A DNA stretch of 64,000 bases from PALSA-505 sp036502085 (GCA_036502085.1 DASXZD010000020.1:1-64000); one strand, 5' to 3'. Shown: positions 34,766 to 43,834, counted from the stretch's first letter. Program-made: numbers and translations. Notes: generated by a model from the sequence alone, not told the origin.

Positions 34766-34911
34766 TCGCCCGAGCCAGCGCGGGAGGCTGTCTTTAGCTG
34801 GCGTCCGGCGGGCGGTTCTCGGCCGGTCACTGGCACATGGTGGCAAGGCTGGCTGGTGCGCAGTGGGGGACGGGTTGGAACCGTTCGGGAAAATGGAAGT
34901 TTGGCGGCTGT

Positions 34912-36312
34912 TCAGTCGGCCAGGGCCAGGGACAGGCGGTGCGCGGCTTCGTGCAGATCCTCGGCGCGGCCGGTGGCGGCGAAGCTGAGCCTGACGAAGG
35001 CGCCGGGCGGCTCGGCCGGGAAGAAGCTGCGGCCCGGGCTGATGGCGACCCCGCGGCGGCTGGCCCGGTCGGTTAGCTGGATGTCGGCGTCCGGGCCGGG
35101 CAGCCGGGCCCACAGGCACACGCCGCCCTGCGGCAGCTCGGGAATCGCGAGCCGCGGGGCCTGCTCGCGCAGGGCCTGCGCGAGGGCAGCGCGGCGGGCG
35201 GCGAGCGCGCGGCGCAGGCCGGCCAGGTGCCGGGGCCAGGCGGGGGAGCTGACCAGCTCCAGGGCCGTTTCCTGCAGCGGCCGGCTGACGAAGAAGTCGT
35301 CCACGACGCGGACGGCGTGCAGCCGCTCGGCGACCGGGCCGCGGGCGATCAGCGCGCCGACGCGCAGCGACGGCGAGGCCGGCTTGGTGAGCGAGGTGAC
35401 GTGCACGACCCGGCCGTCGTCGTCGTGCGTGATGAGCGGCGGGGGAGCGGGCCGCTCGTGCGACAGCCAGCGGCCGTAGTCGTCCTCGATGACGAACGCC
35501 CCGGCCGCGGCGGCGGCCTGGAGGATCTGGGTGCGGCGGGCGTGGGTCATCAGCGCGCCGGTCGGGTTCTGGAAGGTGGGCTGGCAGTAGAGCACCCTGG
35601 CGCCGGTAGCGGTGAAGGCCTGGACTAGGGCGGCGGGGTCGATTCCGTCGCTGTCCATGGGTACCGGTACCGTCCGGATGCCGGCCGACGCCGCGACGGC
35701 GAGTGCCCCCGGGTAGGTCGGCGACTCGACGAGGATCGTGCTGCCCGGCGGGACCAGCGCACGGAAGGCCGCGGTCAGCGCGCCCTGCGCGCCGGGCGTG
35801 ACGATGACGTCCGCGGCATCGGCCTGGCTGCCGGTGCTGCGGGCGAACCAGGCGCGCAGGCCGCCGAGGCCGGCGACCGGCGGTCGCTGCCAGGCATCGG
35901 GCCGGCGGCCGGCCCTGGCCATCGCGGCCGAGAGCGCGCGCAGTGGCAGGAGCGTCGGGTGCGGGTAGCCGCTGGCCAGCGGGATCTCTTCGGCGCGGGG
36001 CTCGGCCAGGGAGGGGAGCAGGCCGGCCGCGCTGGTTCGCCGTTCGCCGAGCGCGAGCGTCTGCCAGGAGAAGTCGCTGCCCCGGGCGGCGCCGCGGGCC
36101 GGCCTGGCCGCGACGAAGCTGCCGGCGCCGGGGCGGGTGACCACGACTCCTTCGGCGACGAGCGCGGCCAGCGCACGGGACACCGTCACCGGGCTGACGC
36201 CGAGCCGGCGCACCAGCTCCCTGGTCGAGGGGAGCCGGTCGCCCGGCTGCCTGGCGCCGGACTCGGTGCGGATGGCAGCCGCCACCGTAGCGATACTGCT
36301 ATCGTTATTCAT
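34912..36312 (-). CDS. MocR-type regulator (GntR HTH + aminotransferase fold)
   Basis: A 466-residue fusion. The winged GntR HTH is at about 20-70 (GDRLPSTRELVRRLGVSPVT, then SRALAALVAEGVV). A class I aminotransferase domain follows, with DVIVTPGAQGALTAAFRAL, PTYPGALAVA, CQPTFQNPTGALM, FVIEDDYGRW and the PLP lysine in HVTSLTKPASPSLRVG. MocR proteins sense PLP or an amine and often control an adjacent divergent gene, here an EamA exporter. ATG 36312 gives an N-terminus with no SD; two direct repeats lie between the divergent genes. Confidence 0.9.
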   Translation of the reverse strand: MNNDSSIATVAAAIRTESGARQPGDRLPSTRELVRRLGVSPVTVSRALAALVAEGVVVTRPGAGSFVAARPARGAARGSDFSWQTLALGERRTSAAGLLPSLAEPRAEEIPLASGYPHPTLLPLRALSAAMARAGRRPDAWQRPPVAGLGGLRAWFARSTGSQADAADVIVTPGAQGALTAAFRALVPPGSTILVESPTYPGALAVAASAGIRTVPVPMDSDGIDPAALVQAFTATGARVLYCQPTFQNPTGALMTHARRTQILQAAAAAGAFVIEDDYGRWLSHERPAPPPLITHDDDGRVVHVTSLTKPASPSLRVGALIARGPVAERLHAVRVVDDFFVSRPLQETALELVSSPAWPRHLAGLRRALAARRAALAQALREQAPRLAIPELPQGGVCLWARLPGPDADIQLTDRASRRGVAISPGRSFFPAEPPGAFVRLSFAATGRAEDLHEAAHRLSLALAD

Positions 36313-36328
36313 GAGGATAAAGAGTAGC

Positions 36329-36351
36329 GGTATCTCTTCCCGGCGGGTATC
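36329..36351. promoter_or_regulatory. Direct-repeat operator between MocR and EamA genes
   Basis: GGTATC occurs at 36329-36334 and again at 36346-36351, the same orientation and 17 bases apart. MocR regulators typically bind paired direct repeats in the divergent intergenic region, which is the case here. Confidence 0.45.
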
Positions 36352-36375
36352 GCCATCCTGGCTGGTGCCCGGCTG

Positions 36376-37212
36376 ATGCCTGTCGCCGCCCTCGCCCTGG
36401 CGCTGATGTCCGCGGTGTCGAGCGGGGTGTGGAACATGCTGCTGAAGCGGGCGGACGATACGCAGGCGGCGTCGGCGGTCGCGCTCGCGTTCGGCGTCGT
36501 GCTGTTCGGGCCGGCCCTGGCGCTCGGCCGGATTCCGCTGGCGGCGTGGCCGTGGATCGGAGCTTCGGCGGCGTGTGAGTTCGCGTATTTCGCGCTGCTC
36601 GTCATGGCCTACGAGCGGGCGGAGCTGAGCCTGGTCTTCCCGCTGGCCCGCGGGCTGGCGCCGGTCCTCGTCCTGTTGACCGGGCTGCTCGCGCTGCACG
36701 TGCGGGCCAGCCCGGGAGAGCTGGCCGGGATCGCGCTGGTGGCCGTCGGCGCCGTCGCGGTCAGGGGAATCCGCGGCATCCGGGTGGCAGGCGGTCTCGC
36801 TGACGCGGGGCTGGCGGTGCTGATCGCGGGCTGCATCGCCGGTTACACGCTGATCGACAAGCACGGCGTCAGCCTGGCCAGCCCCGCGCCCTACTTCGAG
36901 GCCGTGCTCGCGCTCGTCGCGCTGCCTTACCTCGCGCTGGTGGCCAGGGCCACAGGCGTGCGCGCGCTGCGCGGCGAGGTGCGGCTGCGCACCGTCGGCA
37001 TCAGCGTCTGCCTGGTCGGCGGCTACGACCTGGTGCTGGCCGCGCTGCGGCTCGCGGCCGCCGCCCCGGTGGCCGCGGTGCGCGAGTCCAGCGTCGTCAT
37101 CGGCACCGGCCTGGCGGCCTTCGTCCTGCACGAGCGGGTCGGGCCCGGGCGGTGGCTGGGCGCGTGCCTGCTCACCGCGGGCGTCATGGTGCTGGCGCTG
37201 GCCGCGGGCTAG
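36376..37212 (+). CDS. EamA/DMT-family transporter
   Basis: A 278-residue protein with about 10 transmembrane helices in two EamA halves. The first half starts LALALMSAVSSGVWNMLLKR; the second starts LAVLIAGCIAGYTLIDKHGV. Typical features are ARGLAPVLVLLTGLLALH and the C-terminal GACLLTAGVMVLALA. Such carriers export amino acids, metabolites or drugs. The divergent MocR regulator makes an amine or amino-acid substrate plausible. ATG 36376 has a poor SD. Confidence 0.88.
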   Translation: MPVAALALALMSAVSSGVWNMLLKRADDTQAASAVALAFGVVLFGPALALGRIPLAAWPWIGASAACEFAYFALLVMAYERAELSLVFPLARGLAPVLVLLTGLLALHVRASPGELAGIALVAVGAVAVRGIRGIRVAGGLADAGLAVLIAGCIAGYTLIDKHGVSLASPAPYFEAVLALVALPYLALVARATGVRALRGEVRLRTVGISVCLVGGYDLVLAALRLAAAAPVAAVRESSVVIGTGLAAFVLHERVGPGRWLGACLLTAGVMVLALAAG

Positions 37213-37265
37213 CGGCCGCGGGGTAGTGGTGGCCGGCGGCGGGCTGAGTGCGGGGAGGAGACAGA

Positions 37266-38057
37266 ATGACGGGCATGGAAGCAGCGGAACCAGCCCGGGC
37301 CACGACCAGCGACGCGGCGTATTTCGACCGGTGGTACACCGACATGACCGCCTCGCCGGCCAGGGATGCGATCGTGGCCCGCGCCCTGGGCCTGCCGCCG
37401 GAACTGCAATCGTCCAGCCTGCTGACCTGGCAGGGCATCGCTGAGGTGGCCGAGGCACTGCACATGCCGCAGGACGGGCTGCTCGTCGACGTCGCGTGCG
37501 GGCGCGGCGGCTACGGCATCGAGGTCGCCCGGCGGGCCGATGCGCGCCTGCTCGGCGTGGACTTCTCCGGGGTCGCCGTTGAGCAGGCCAGGCTGAACGG
37601 CGCCAAGCTGCTGCCATCCGGCCGGTCGGAGTTCCGGGTGGGCACGCTGGTCGCCACCGGCCTGCCCGCAGGTGTCGCGGACGGGCTGATGTGCGTGGAC
37701 GCCGTCCAGTTCGCTGATCCTCCGCTCGACGCGCTGCGGGAGTTCCTGCGGCTGCTGGCGTCCGGGGCCAGGCTAGCGCTGACCTGCTGGGAGTCGGTCG
37801 AGCCGGCGGACGAGCGAGTGCCGCCGCGCCTTCGCAGGATGAACCTTCGGCAGGATCTGTCGGCGGCCGGCTTCACCGACGTGCAGGTACACGAGAAGCC
37901 GGACTGGCGCGAGGCCGAACGGGCGATGTGGCAAGAATCGCTGGCCGCGCCGCCCGAGTCTGACCCGGCGATCCAGTCCATGCAATCCGAGGGCCGTCGC
38001 GTGCTGGACACGTTCGGCTCGGTGCGCCGCGTCTTCGGGACCGCCACCGCACCATAA
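37266..38057 (+). CDS. SAM-dependent methyltransferase (class I)
   Basis: A 263-residue Rossmann methyltransferase. Motif I is LLVDVACGRGGYGIEVARRA at about 80-99, motif II is ARLLGVDFSGVAVEQA, and motif IV is GVADGLMCVDAVQFADPP, followed by LASGARLALTCWE. There is a preceding helical cap (YFDRWYTDMTAS). ATG 37266 is chosen because GGGGAGGAGA lies 4-6 bases upstream; ATG 37248 would not have one. The substrate is not deducible. The gene may share the EamA transcript (53-base gap). Confidence 0.88.
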   Translation: MTGMEAAEPARATTSDAAYFDRWYTDMTASPARDAIVARALGLPPELQSSSLLTWQGIAEVAEALHMPQDGLLVDVACGRGGYGIEVARRADARLLGVDFSGVAVEQARLNGAKLLPSGRSEFRVGTLVATGLPAGVADGLMCVDAVQFADPPLDALREFLRLLASGARLALTCWESVEPADERVPPRLRRMNLRQDLSAAGFTDVQVHEKPDWREAERAMWQESLAAPPESDPAIQSMQSEGRRVLDTFGSVRRVFGTATAP

Positions 38058-38146
38058 GCACGGCGCTCGGACGGCGAATCGCCCTACGTGCCCGGCACCA
38101 GGGAGGCGGCCGGGCACTGGCGGTCGGCCGCGCCGGCCGGGCCGGG

Positions 38147-38530
38147 CGTTTCTTCAAGGGTCAAGTCTCCTGCGTGCTAGCCGGAAACGTCGGCCGGGTA
38201 CTCGGCGGAATCGAGGCCTTCCCCGACGCGCGGCCGGACGACGGGCTCCTCGAGCTTGGCGTGGTCACCGCGGCGAACCCGGTCGAATGGGCCCGCACCT
38301 TCGGCAGGCTCGCCCTCGGCCAGGCGGAGCTCTCGCCCTTCGTGCAGGTCACCCGCGGGACAAAGTTCAAGGTGCGGTTCGACCGGAAGATGCCGTACGA
38401 GCTTGACGGCGGCGCCCGGCCGGCCTGCCGCAAACTGCGGATCAAAGCCCGCCCAGGCTCCGTCACGATCTGCGTGCCGGTGAAAGCCAGGGTGGTTCCC
38501 GCCGCGGCGTCGGGAGGCGAATGCGCATGA
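38147..38530 (+). pseudogene. 3' fragment of a diacylglycerol/lipid kinase
   Basis: The frame encodes RFFKGQVSCVLAGNVGRVLG, then EAFPDARPDDGLLELGVVTA, then PFVQVTRGTKFKVRFDRKMP and ELDGGARP. This is the C-terminal beta-sandwich of the DAGK/LCB5 lipid kinase family. The nucleotide-binding GGDGT half is missing; upstream sequence back to the methyltransferase shows no homology. GTG 38174 could start a short product, but it would lack catalysis. The end overlaps the start of the PAP2 gene, as in an original lipid kinase-phosphatase pair. Confidence 0.7.
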
Positions 38531-39399
38531 ACCTCAAGCTCTGGCAGCACCGTCTCACCCCGCTCATCACGGTCACCGTCGCAGCGATGGTGTTCGCCAT
38601 CGTGCTCATCGCGGTGCGCCTGCAGTGGGCCCCGCTCGAATCGGCCGATCACGGGGCCGCAGCCGACATCAATAGCCTGGTCGCGGGCAACGCCACGCTC
38701 GTGAGTGTGGTCAAGGCGGTGACCTTCCTGGGCAGCAATGGCGTGCTGTGGACCGTGATCGGAGCCGCGACGATCATCCTGGCCGTCCGCAGGCAATGGC
38801 GGCTCGCGGCCTACCTGCTCATCACCGGCGCAGGCGCGCTGGTCCTGGATCCCGTCCTCAAGTCGCTCGTCGGCCGGCTGCGCCCGGTGGTGGCGCATCC
38901 GATCGCCCATGGCACCGGGAACAGCTTCCCTAGCGGGCACTCACTCGGCTCGATCGTCTGCTACGGGGCGATACTGCTGGTCTTCCTGCCCGCCCCCCGC
39001 GGCCGGTGGCGGACCGCCTTCGTGTCCGTGATCGCCGCGCTGATCGGAGTCAGCCGGATCCTGCTTGGCGTGCATTACCTGTCCGACGTCATCGGGGCCT
39101 GGGCAGTCGGCATCACCTGGCTCGGGGTCACGGCCTTCGCCTTCGAGCTGACCCGAAGCGCCATCGGCCAGCCGGTGACCGGGCCGGTCGCCGAGGGACT
39201 GGAACCCGAAGCCCGCGCCGACCTCAAGCCAGCCCAGCCAGAGCGCGCCGCGGATCATCACTCCGGGCGCCACTACGGCCGGGTCGCCGCCGGAGTCCTG
39301 GTGGCCTGGGTACTGGCCGAAGGAGAAGCCGGTCGGCAACCAGGTGCGCGGACGCCTGTGCGCCTTTCGCCTGACCGCCCGTCGCGCACGTATCGCTAG
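38527..39399 (+). CDS. PAP2-family membrane phosphatase, probably 3'-truncated
   Basis: A 290-residue protein with six transmembrane helices and the three PAP2 signature motifs: KSLVGRLRP, FPSGHSLGS and SRILLGVHYLSDV with the catalytic His residues. It would dephosphorylate phosphatidic acid or undecaprenyl diphosphate. After GRVAAGVLVAWVLAEGEAGR the ending becomes polar and basic. Relatives I recall continue with further membrane helices, so the tail is probably lost. ATG 38527 has GGAGG 9 bases upstream; ATG 38521 is only 3 bases from it. Confidence 0.78.
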   Translation: MNLKLWQHRLTPLITVTVAAMVFAIVLIAVRLQWAPLESADHGAAADINSLVAGNATLVSVVKAVTFLGSNGVLWTVIGAATIILAVRRQWRLAAYLLITGAGALVLDPVLKSLVGRLRPVVAHPIAHGTGNSFPSGHSLGSIVCYGAILLVFLPAPRGRWRTAFVSVIAALIGVSRILLGVHYLSDVIGAWAVGITWLGVTAFAFELTRSAIGQPVTGPVAEGLEPEARADLKPAQPERAADHHSGRHYGRVAAGVLVAWVLAEGEAGRQPGARTPVRLSPDRPSRTYR

Positions 39400-39446
39400 G
39401 CTGAAGGCGCGAGCATGGTGCCGATCGGCGAGGGGGTGCGAGCAGG

Positions 39447-39740
39447 ATGGCACATTCGCTCGAGGAACATGGGGAGCTTCGCCCTTTCCTGCAGGACGGC
39501 AGGATCATCACGATGCCGGCCAAGCGGGCCAGGCGGCTGCTGCTCCTTGACTGCATCGCCCAGGAGTTCGAGCCGGGCCGGCAGTACCCGGAAGCCGAGG
39601 TCGACAAGATCCTCAAGGCGGCGCACGACGACCACGCCGCGCTGCGCAGGTACCTGGTCGACGAGGGGTTCCTGTCGCGAAAGGCCGGCCTGTACTGGCG
39701 CAGCGGCGGGACGGTGGACACCCCGGGCTTGCTAACGTGA
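39447..39740 (+). CDS. DUF2087 protein
   Basis: A 97-residue protein with the DUF2087 layout: FLQDGRIITMPAKRARRLLL, IAQEFEPGRQYPEAEVDKIL, then HDDHAALRRYLVDEGFLSR and GLYWRSGG. The domain is a winged-helix-like module also found at the end of some ArsR-type regulators. A DNA-binding or regulatory role is inferred. ATG 39447 follows GAGCAGG. Confidence 0.88.
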   Translation: MAHSLEEHGELRPFLQDGRIITMPAKRARRLLLLDCIAQEFEPGRQYPEAEVDKILKAAHDDHAALRRYLVDEGFLSRKAGLYWRSGGTVDTPGLLT

Positions 39741-39892
39741 GTCACGATCAGACGTCTCGCCCTGATATCGGCGTTCGCGTCCGGCTTTGCCGTCGCCTCC
39801 CTGAAGGGTCAGGGCGGCGGCATGCTGGACGGGGTAGGCAACCTGCCGCGCCGGGGCAGCACGGCGTAACGTCCCGCCGCCTCGCGCAACCG

Positions 39893-40135
39893 TCAGGCCG
39901 GCGGCCGGTTCTCGCCGGGATCGGCGGGATCGGCGGTCGGCGCGGGCGAGATCACCGTCCCGGCCTGCTGGGCGCGGCGGTCAAGGTCCAGGACGGCCTG
40001 CTGAAGCTTGCGGATCTCCGCCAGTGCGGTGCCTAGCTGCGCCGTGTTCTCCCGGATCCGGGTGTTGAAAGCGGACGCGACAAACCAGCTGGCCACCGCT
40101 ACCGCCATGACGGCCATGGCCAGCAGGATCTCCAT
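39893..40135 (-). CDS. Small single-pass membrane protein with coiled coil
   Basis: An 80-residue protein: one N-terminal transmembrane helix (ILLAMAVMAVAVASWFVASA), then a predicted coiled coil (ENTAQLGTALAEIRKLQQAV), then a Pro-rich tail. AAAGGGAG lies 5 bases before ATG 40135. It starts 25 bases after the stop of the next gene upstream on this strand, so the two are an operon. Function unknown. Confidence 0.6.
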   Translation of the reverse strand: MEILLAMAVMAVAVASWFVASAFNTRIRENTAQLGTALAEIRKLQQAVLDLDRRAQQAGTVISPAPTADPADPGENRPPA

Positions 40136-40160
40136 GAAACTCCCTTTCGGCAGGGTGCAG

Positions 40161-40541
40161 TTATCCGGCCGCGCGCAGGCCGCGCACGGTGAACGTCACC
40201 GTAAATAGCGAAGCGGCAATAGCGATGAGAGAAGCGGCCGCGACCAGCTCATTGCCGGCGCCGGAAGTAGCCGCCGAGCCTTGCCCGGCCGAGCCGCCGC
40301 CCGGCTTAGCCGGCCGCGACGGCCTGGCCGTAACGGCTGCTGCGGGCGGCCTCGACCGGTGCGCGGCCGGCGTTCTCCTGGCTGCCGGGTGCCGCGCGGC
40401 CACGTGTCGTGAGGGCTGCGCCGAAGCGGAATGGCTGGGCCGTGGCGGCGTTGTGCTCCGCCCATCGTGATGCGTCAGCAGGATAGCGAGAACCACGCCG
40501 ATCAGCACACCGAGGGAAATGTCACGAGCCCTTCCCTTCAT
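40161..40541 (-). CDS. Small two-pass membrane protein with Pro/Ala/Arg-rich loop
   Basis: A 126-residue protein with an N-terminal helix (SLGVLIGVVLAILLTHH), a long Pro/Ser/Ala/Arg/His-rich extracytoplasmic loop (about 27-95) and a second helix (ELVAAASLIAIAASLFTVTF). GGAGCAGG lies just before ATG 40541. It is the first gene of a two-gene unit divergent from glnE. No family recognised. Confidence 0.6.
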   Translation of the reverse strand: MKGRARDISLGVLIGVVLAILLTHHDGRSTTPPRPSHSASAQPSRHVAARHPAARRTPAAHRSRPPAAAVTARPSRPAKPGGGSAGQGSAATSGAGNELVAAASLIAIAASLFTVTFTVRGLRAAG

Positions 40542-40725
40542 GACCTGCTCCCGTCAAATCTGCTGGGTTGTTGTTAGCATTTTCCGGCCCAAAGCCAGCG
40601 CAAACCAGGGCTCGGCATGCCAGGTTATGGTCACCTGCCTGGCGGTGCGATGCCGGGGGGCCGGCAGCGTCGTCTGCTGGCAGCGCCGGCGGGTCTGCCC
40701 GCGGTTCCTCCACTACGGTGCGAAC

Positions 40726-43700
40726 GTGAGCTATCCTGCGGACCGGCCGGAGCGGCCGCACCAGCCGGAGCGGCCGCACCAGCCGGAGCGGCCGCACCAG
40801 CCGCACCGGCCGCGCCGGACGACGGTGGCGGGCCGGCTGGCCCGGCTGGGCTTCGCCGACGCCGGAGCCGCCGAGCAGACCGTCGGCGACCTCGGGCTCG
40901 ATGACCCGATGATCGACACGCTCGGCGCCGCGGCCGATCCCGACCTGGCCTTGACCGGGCTGACCCGGCTGATCGGGGCCCAGGACGACGCGGCCTGCGC
41001 GCTGCACGCCGCGCTGCGGGCCGATTCCGGGTTCGCCGCCCGGCTGGCCGCCGTGCTCGGCGCCAGCGCGGGACTCGCCGATCACCTGGCTCGGCACTCC
41101 GGCGACTGGCAGGTGCTGCGCGGCGACCGCGCCTGCCGCCCCCCCGCCGCCGCCGAACTGCGGGTCGCGCTGCTGCGGTCGGTGGGCGCCGCCCCCGACG
41201 ACCCCGAGCCGGTGGCCGCGGCAGCCCCAGGCCCCGGCCAAGGCGCCGCCGGCCTTTGCGCCGCCTACCGCCGCGCGCTGCTGCACCTGGCCGCCAGGGA
41301 CCTGACCGGCGCGGTCACGCTGGACCAGGCCGCCGCCGAGCTGGCTGACCTGGGCGCCGCCGCGCTGGAGGCCGCGCTGGCCGTCGCCCGCTCGCAGCTG
41401 CCGGAGGGCGCGACGCCGGCCAGGCTCGCCGTGATCGGCATGGGAAAGTGCGGCGGCCGCGAGCTCAACTACGCCAGCGACATCGACGTGATCTTCGTGG
41501 CCGAGCCCGCCCCCGGCCAGCCCGAACATGAGGCGCTCACGACCGCGACCAGGCTCGCGTCCGGCCTGATCAGGACCTGCTCGCAGCCCGGCCCGGCGGG
41601 CGCGATCTTCCCGGTGGACGCCAACCTGCGCCCGGAAGGCCGCGACGGCCCGCTGGTGCGCACGCTGGCCAGCCACCGCGCGTACTACGACCGCTGGGCC
41701 AAGACCTGGGAGTTCCAGGCGCTGGTCAAGGCCAGGCCGGTGGCCGGCGATCCGGAGCTCGGCCGGGCCTACATCGAGGCGATCACCCCGCTGGTCTGGC
41801 AGGCCGCTCAGCGCGAGCACTTCGTCTCCGACGTGCAGGCCATGCGCCGCCGGGTGGAGCAGAGCCTGCCCGCCGACGCGGCCGGCCGCGAGCTCAAGCT
41901 CGGCCCCGGCGGGCTGCGCGACATCGAGTTCACCGTGCAGCTCCTGCAGCTTGTGCACGGCCGCACGGACCAGGCGCTGCGCAGCCCCGCCACGCTGCCC
42001 GCGCTGGCCGCGCTGGCGGCCGGCGGCTACGTCGGCCGCGACGACGCGGCCGCGCTCGCCGATGCCTATCGCTTCCTGCGCCGGGTCGAGCACCTGCTCC
42101 AGCTGTACCAGCTGCGCCGCACGCATACGCTTCCCGACGATCCGGTCACGATCCGCCGCATTGGACGTTCATTTTTTCTTCCTTACGCTGGCGGCCCGGT
42201 CCATCCGCGGCCAGGAGGCGACCCGGCCGCGGAGTTCACCGACCAGTGGCGGCGGCACGCCCGCGAGGTCAGGCGGCTGCACGAGAAGCTGTTCTACCGG
42301 CCGCTGCTGCACGCCGCGGCCCGGCTGCCCGGTGCGGCGGCCAGCCTGTCCCCGCAAGCGGCACGGGCCAGGCTGGAGGCGCTGGGCTACCTGGATCCGG
42401 CGGGCGCGCTGCGGCACATCGAGGCGCTGACCGCGGGCCTGTCGCGGCGCGCGGCCATCCAGCGCACGCTGCTGCCGGTGATGCTCGACTGGTTCGCGTC
42501 GGCCGCCGAGCCGGACGCGGGGCTGCTGGCCTTCCGCCAAGTCAGCGACGCGCTCGGGAACAGCCCCTGGTACCTGCGGCTGCTCCGCGACGACACCAGG
42601 GTGGCCGAGCGGCTGGCCCGCATCCTGGCCTCCAGCCGGTACGCGGCCGGGCTGCTGCTGCGTGCGCCCGAAGCGGTCGCGATGCTGGCCGACGACGCGG
42701 CGCTGGCCCCGCGACCCAGGGAAGCGCTGCGCGCCGAAGCCCTCACGGTGGCCGCCCGGCACCAGGCCGCCGAGGGCGCGGTGACCGCGGTGCGGGCCGT
42801 CAGGCGCAGGGAACTGCTGCGCGTCGCCGCGGCCGACCTGCTCGGCCTGGCCGACGGTCAGCAAGTCGACGAGGGGCTGACCAGCGTGGCCGCGGTCACC
42901 GTCGAGGCGGCGCTGGCCGCGGCGGTCAGGAAGGTCGAGCTGGAGCTGCGCGGCCCGCTGCCGACCCGGATGTGCGTGGTGGGCATGGGCCGGTTCGGCG
43001 GGCACGAGTGCGGCTACGCGAGCGACGCCGACGTGATGTTCGTGCACCAGCCGGCCGACGGGAGCCCGGGGGAGGCGGCGTCGCGAGCCGCGCATGCGGT
43101 CGCCGAGGAGCTGCGCAGGCTGCTGGCGCTGCCCGCCGCCGACCCGCCGCTGCTGATCGACCCCGGCCTGCGGCCCGAAGGCCGCCAGGGTCCCCTGGTG
43201 CGCACGCTCGCCTCCTACCGGGCGTACTACCAGCGCTGGTCGGCGCCATGGGAGGCGCAGGCGCTGCTGCGCGCCGAGCCGGTCGCGGGCGACGCGGCGC
43301 TCGGCGCGGACTTCACCGCGCTCGCGGACCAGTACCGCTACCCAGACGGCGGGATCGACCAGGCCGCCGTCAGGGAGATCCGCAGGCTGAAGGCCCGGAT
43401 GGAAGCCGAGCGGATCCCGCGCGGCACCGACCCGGCACTGCACCTCAAGCTCGGCCCGGGCGGGCTGGCCGACGTGGAGTGGGTGGCCCAGCTGTTCCAG
43501 CTGCAGCACGCGCACGCGACTAGGCCGCTGCGGACGACCCGCACGCTCGCCGCGCTGGACGCCGCGGTGACGGCGGACCTGCTGGCTGGGCCGGACCGCG
43601 ATGCCCTGGCCGCGGCCTGGCGGCTGGCCGCCAGGATCCGGGACGGCACCATGCTGGTCCGCGGCCGCCCCTCCGACGTGCTGCCGGCCGGCCCGGCGGA

Positions 43701-43821
43701 GCTGTCCGCCGTCGCCAGGCTGATCGGCTACGCCCCGTCAGATTCCAGGGCCCTGCTTGACGACTACCGGCGGACGGCACGGCGGGCCCGTTCGGTCATG
43801 GAAAGGGTCTTCTACGGCTGA
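40726..43821 (+). CDS. glnE: Glutamine synthetase adenylyltransferase/adenylyl-removing enzyme
   Basis: A 1031-residue bifunctional enzyme that adenylylates and deadenylylates glutamine synthetase. Two homologous nucleotidyltransferase domains are seen: GKCGGRELNYASDIDVIFVA near 240 and GRFGGHECGYASDADVMFV near 755. Each is followed by NLRPEGRDGPLVRTLASHRA or LRPEGRQGPLVRTLASYRA and by KLGPGGLRDIEFTVQLLQL or KLGPGGLADVEWVAQLFQL. GTG 40726 starts after the upstream region loses coding character. The first 25 residues contain three RPHQPE repeats. A segment RSFFLPYAGGPVHPRPGGD near 480-500, coded by an AT-rich T-run, looks inserted relative to the family. Confidence 0.93.
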   Translation: MSYPADRPERPHQPERPHQPERPHQPHRPRRTTVAGRLARLGFADAGAAEQTVGDLGLDDPMIDTLGAAADPDLALTGLTRLIGAQDDAACALHAALRADSGFAARLAAVLGASAGLADHLARHSGDWQVLRGDRACRPPAAAELRVALLRSVGAAPDDPEPVAAAAPGPGQGAAGLCAAYRRALLHLAARDLTGAVTLDQAAAELADLGAAALEAALAVARSQLPEGATPARLAVIGMGKCGGRELNYASDIDVIFVAEPAPGQPEHEALTTATRLASGLIRTCSQPGPAGAIFPVDANLRPEGRDGPLVRTLASHRAYYDRWAKTWEFQALVKARPVAGDPELGRAYIEAITPLVWQAAQREHFVSDVQAMRRRVEQSLPADAAGRELKLGPGGLRDIEFTVQLLQLVHGRTDQALRSPATLPALAALAAGGYVGRDDAAALADAYRFLRRVEHLLQLYQLRRTHTLPDDPVTIRRIGRSFFLPYAGGPVHPRPGGDPAAEFTDQWRRHAREVRRLHEKLFYRPLLHAAARLPGAAASLSPQAARARLEALGYLDPAGALRHIEALTAGLSRRAAIQRTLLPVMLDWFASAAEPDAGLLAFRQVSDALGNSPWYLRLLRDDTRVAERLARILASSRYAAGLLLRAPEAVAMLADDAALAPRPREALRAEALTVAARHQAAEGAVTAVRAVRRRELLRVAAADLLGLADGQQVDEGLTSVAAVTVEAALAAAVRKVELELRGPLPTRMCVVGMGRFGGHECGYASDADVMFVHQPADGSPGEAASRAAHAVAEELRRLLALPAADPPLLIDPGLRPEGRQGPLVRTLASYRAYYQRWSAPWEAQALLRAEPVAGDAALGADFTALADQYRYPDGGIDQAAVREIRRLKARMEAERIPRGTDPALHLKLGPGGLADVEWVAQLFQLQHAHATRPLRTTRTLAALDAAVTADLLAGPDRDALAAAWRLAARIRDGTMLVRGRPSDVLPAGPAELSAVARLIGYAPSDSRALLDDYRRTARRARSVMERVFYG
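40748..40801 (+). repeat. 18-base tandem repeat at the 5' end of glnE
   Basis: Three perfect copies of CGGAGCGGCCGCACCAGC (40748, 40766, 40784) encode RPHQPE repeats right after the start codon, outside the conserved enzyme core. Confidence 0.85.
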
Positions 43822-43834
43822 CCCCGGCCCGCGC

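Noticed and set aside
34912..37617. 901-codon frame ending as the MocR gene
   Set aside because: The part upstream of 36312 is antisense to the EamA and methyltransferase genes and has low-complexity composition.
39737..40036. Plus-strand frame after DUF2087, and a short hydrophobic frame ending AVASLKGQGGGMLDGVGNL
   Set aside because: The longer frame is Arg/Gly-rich without motifs; the hydrophobic one (about 39755-39870) has no start codon after an immediate stop. It may be a remnant of a small membrane protein, but support is too thin.
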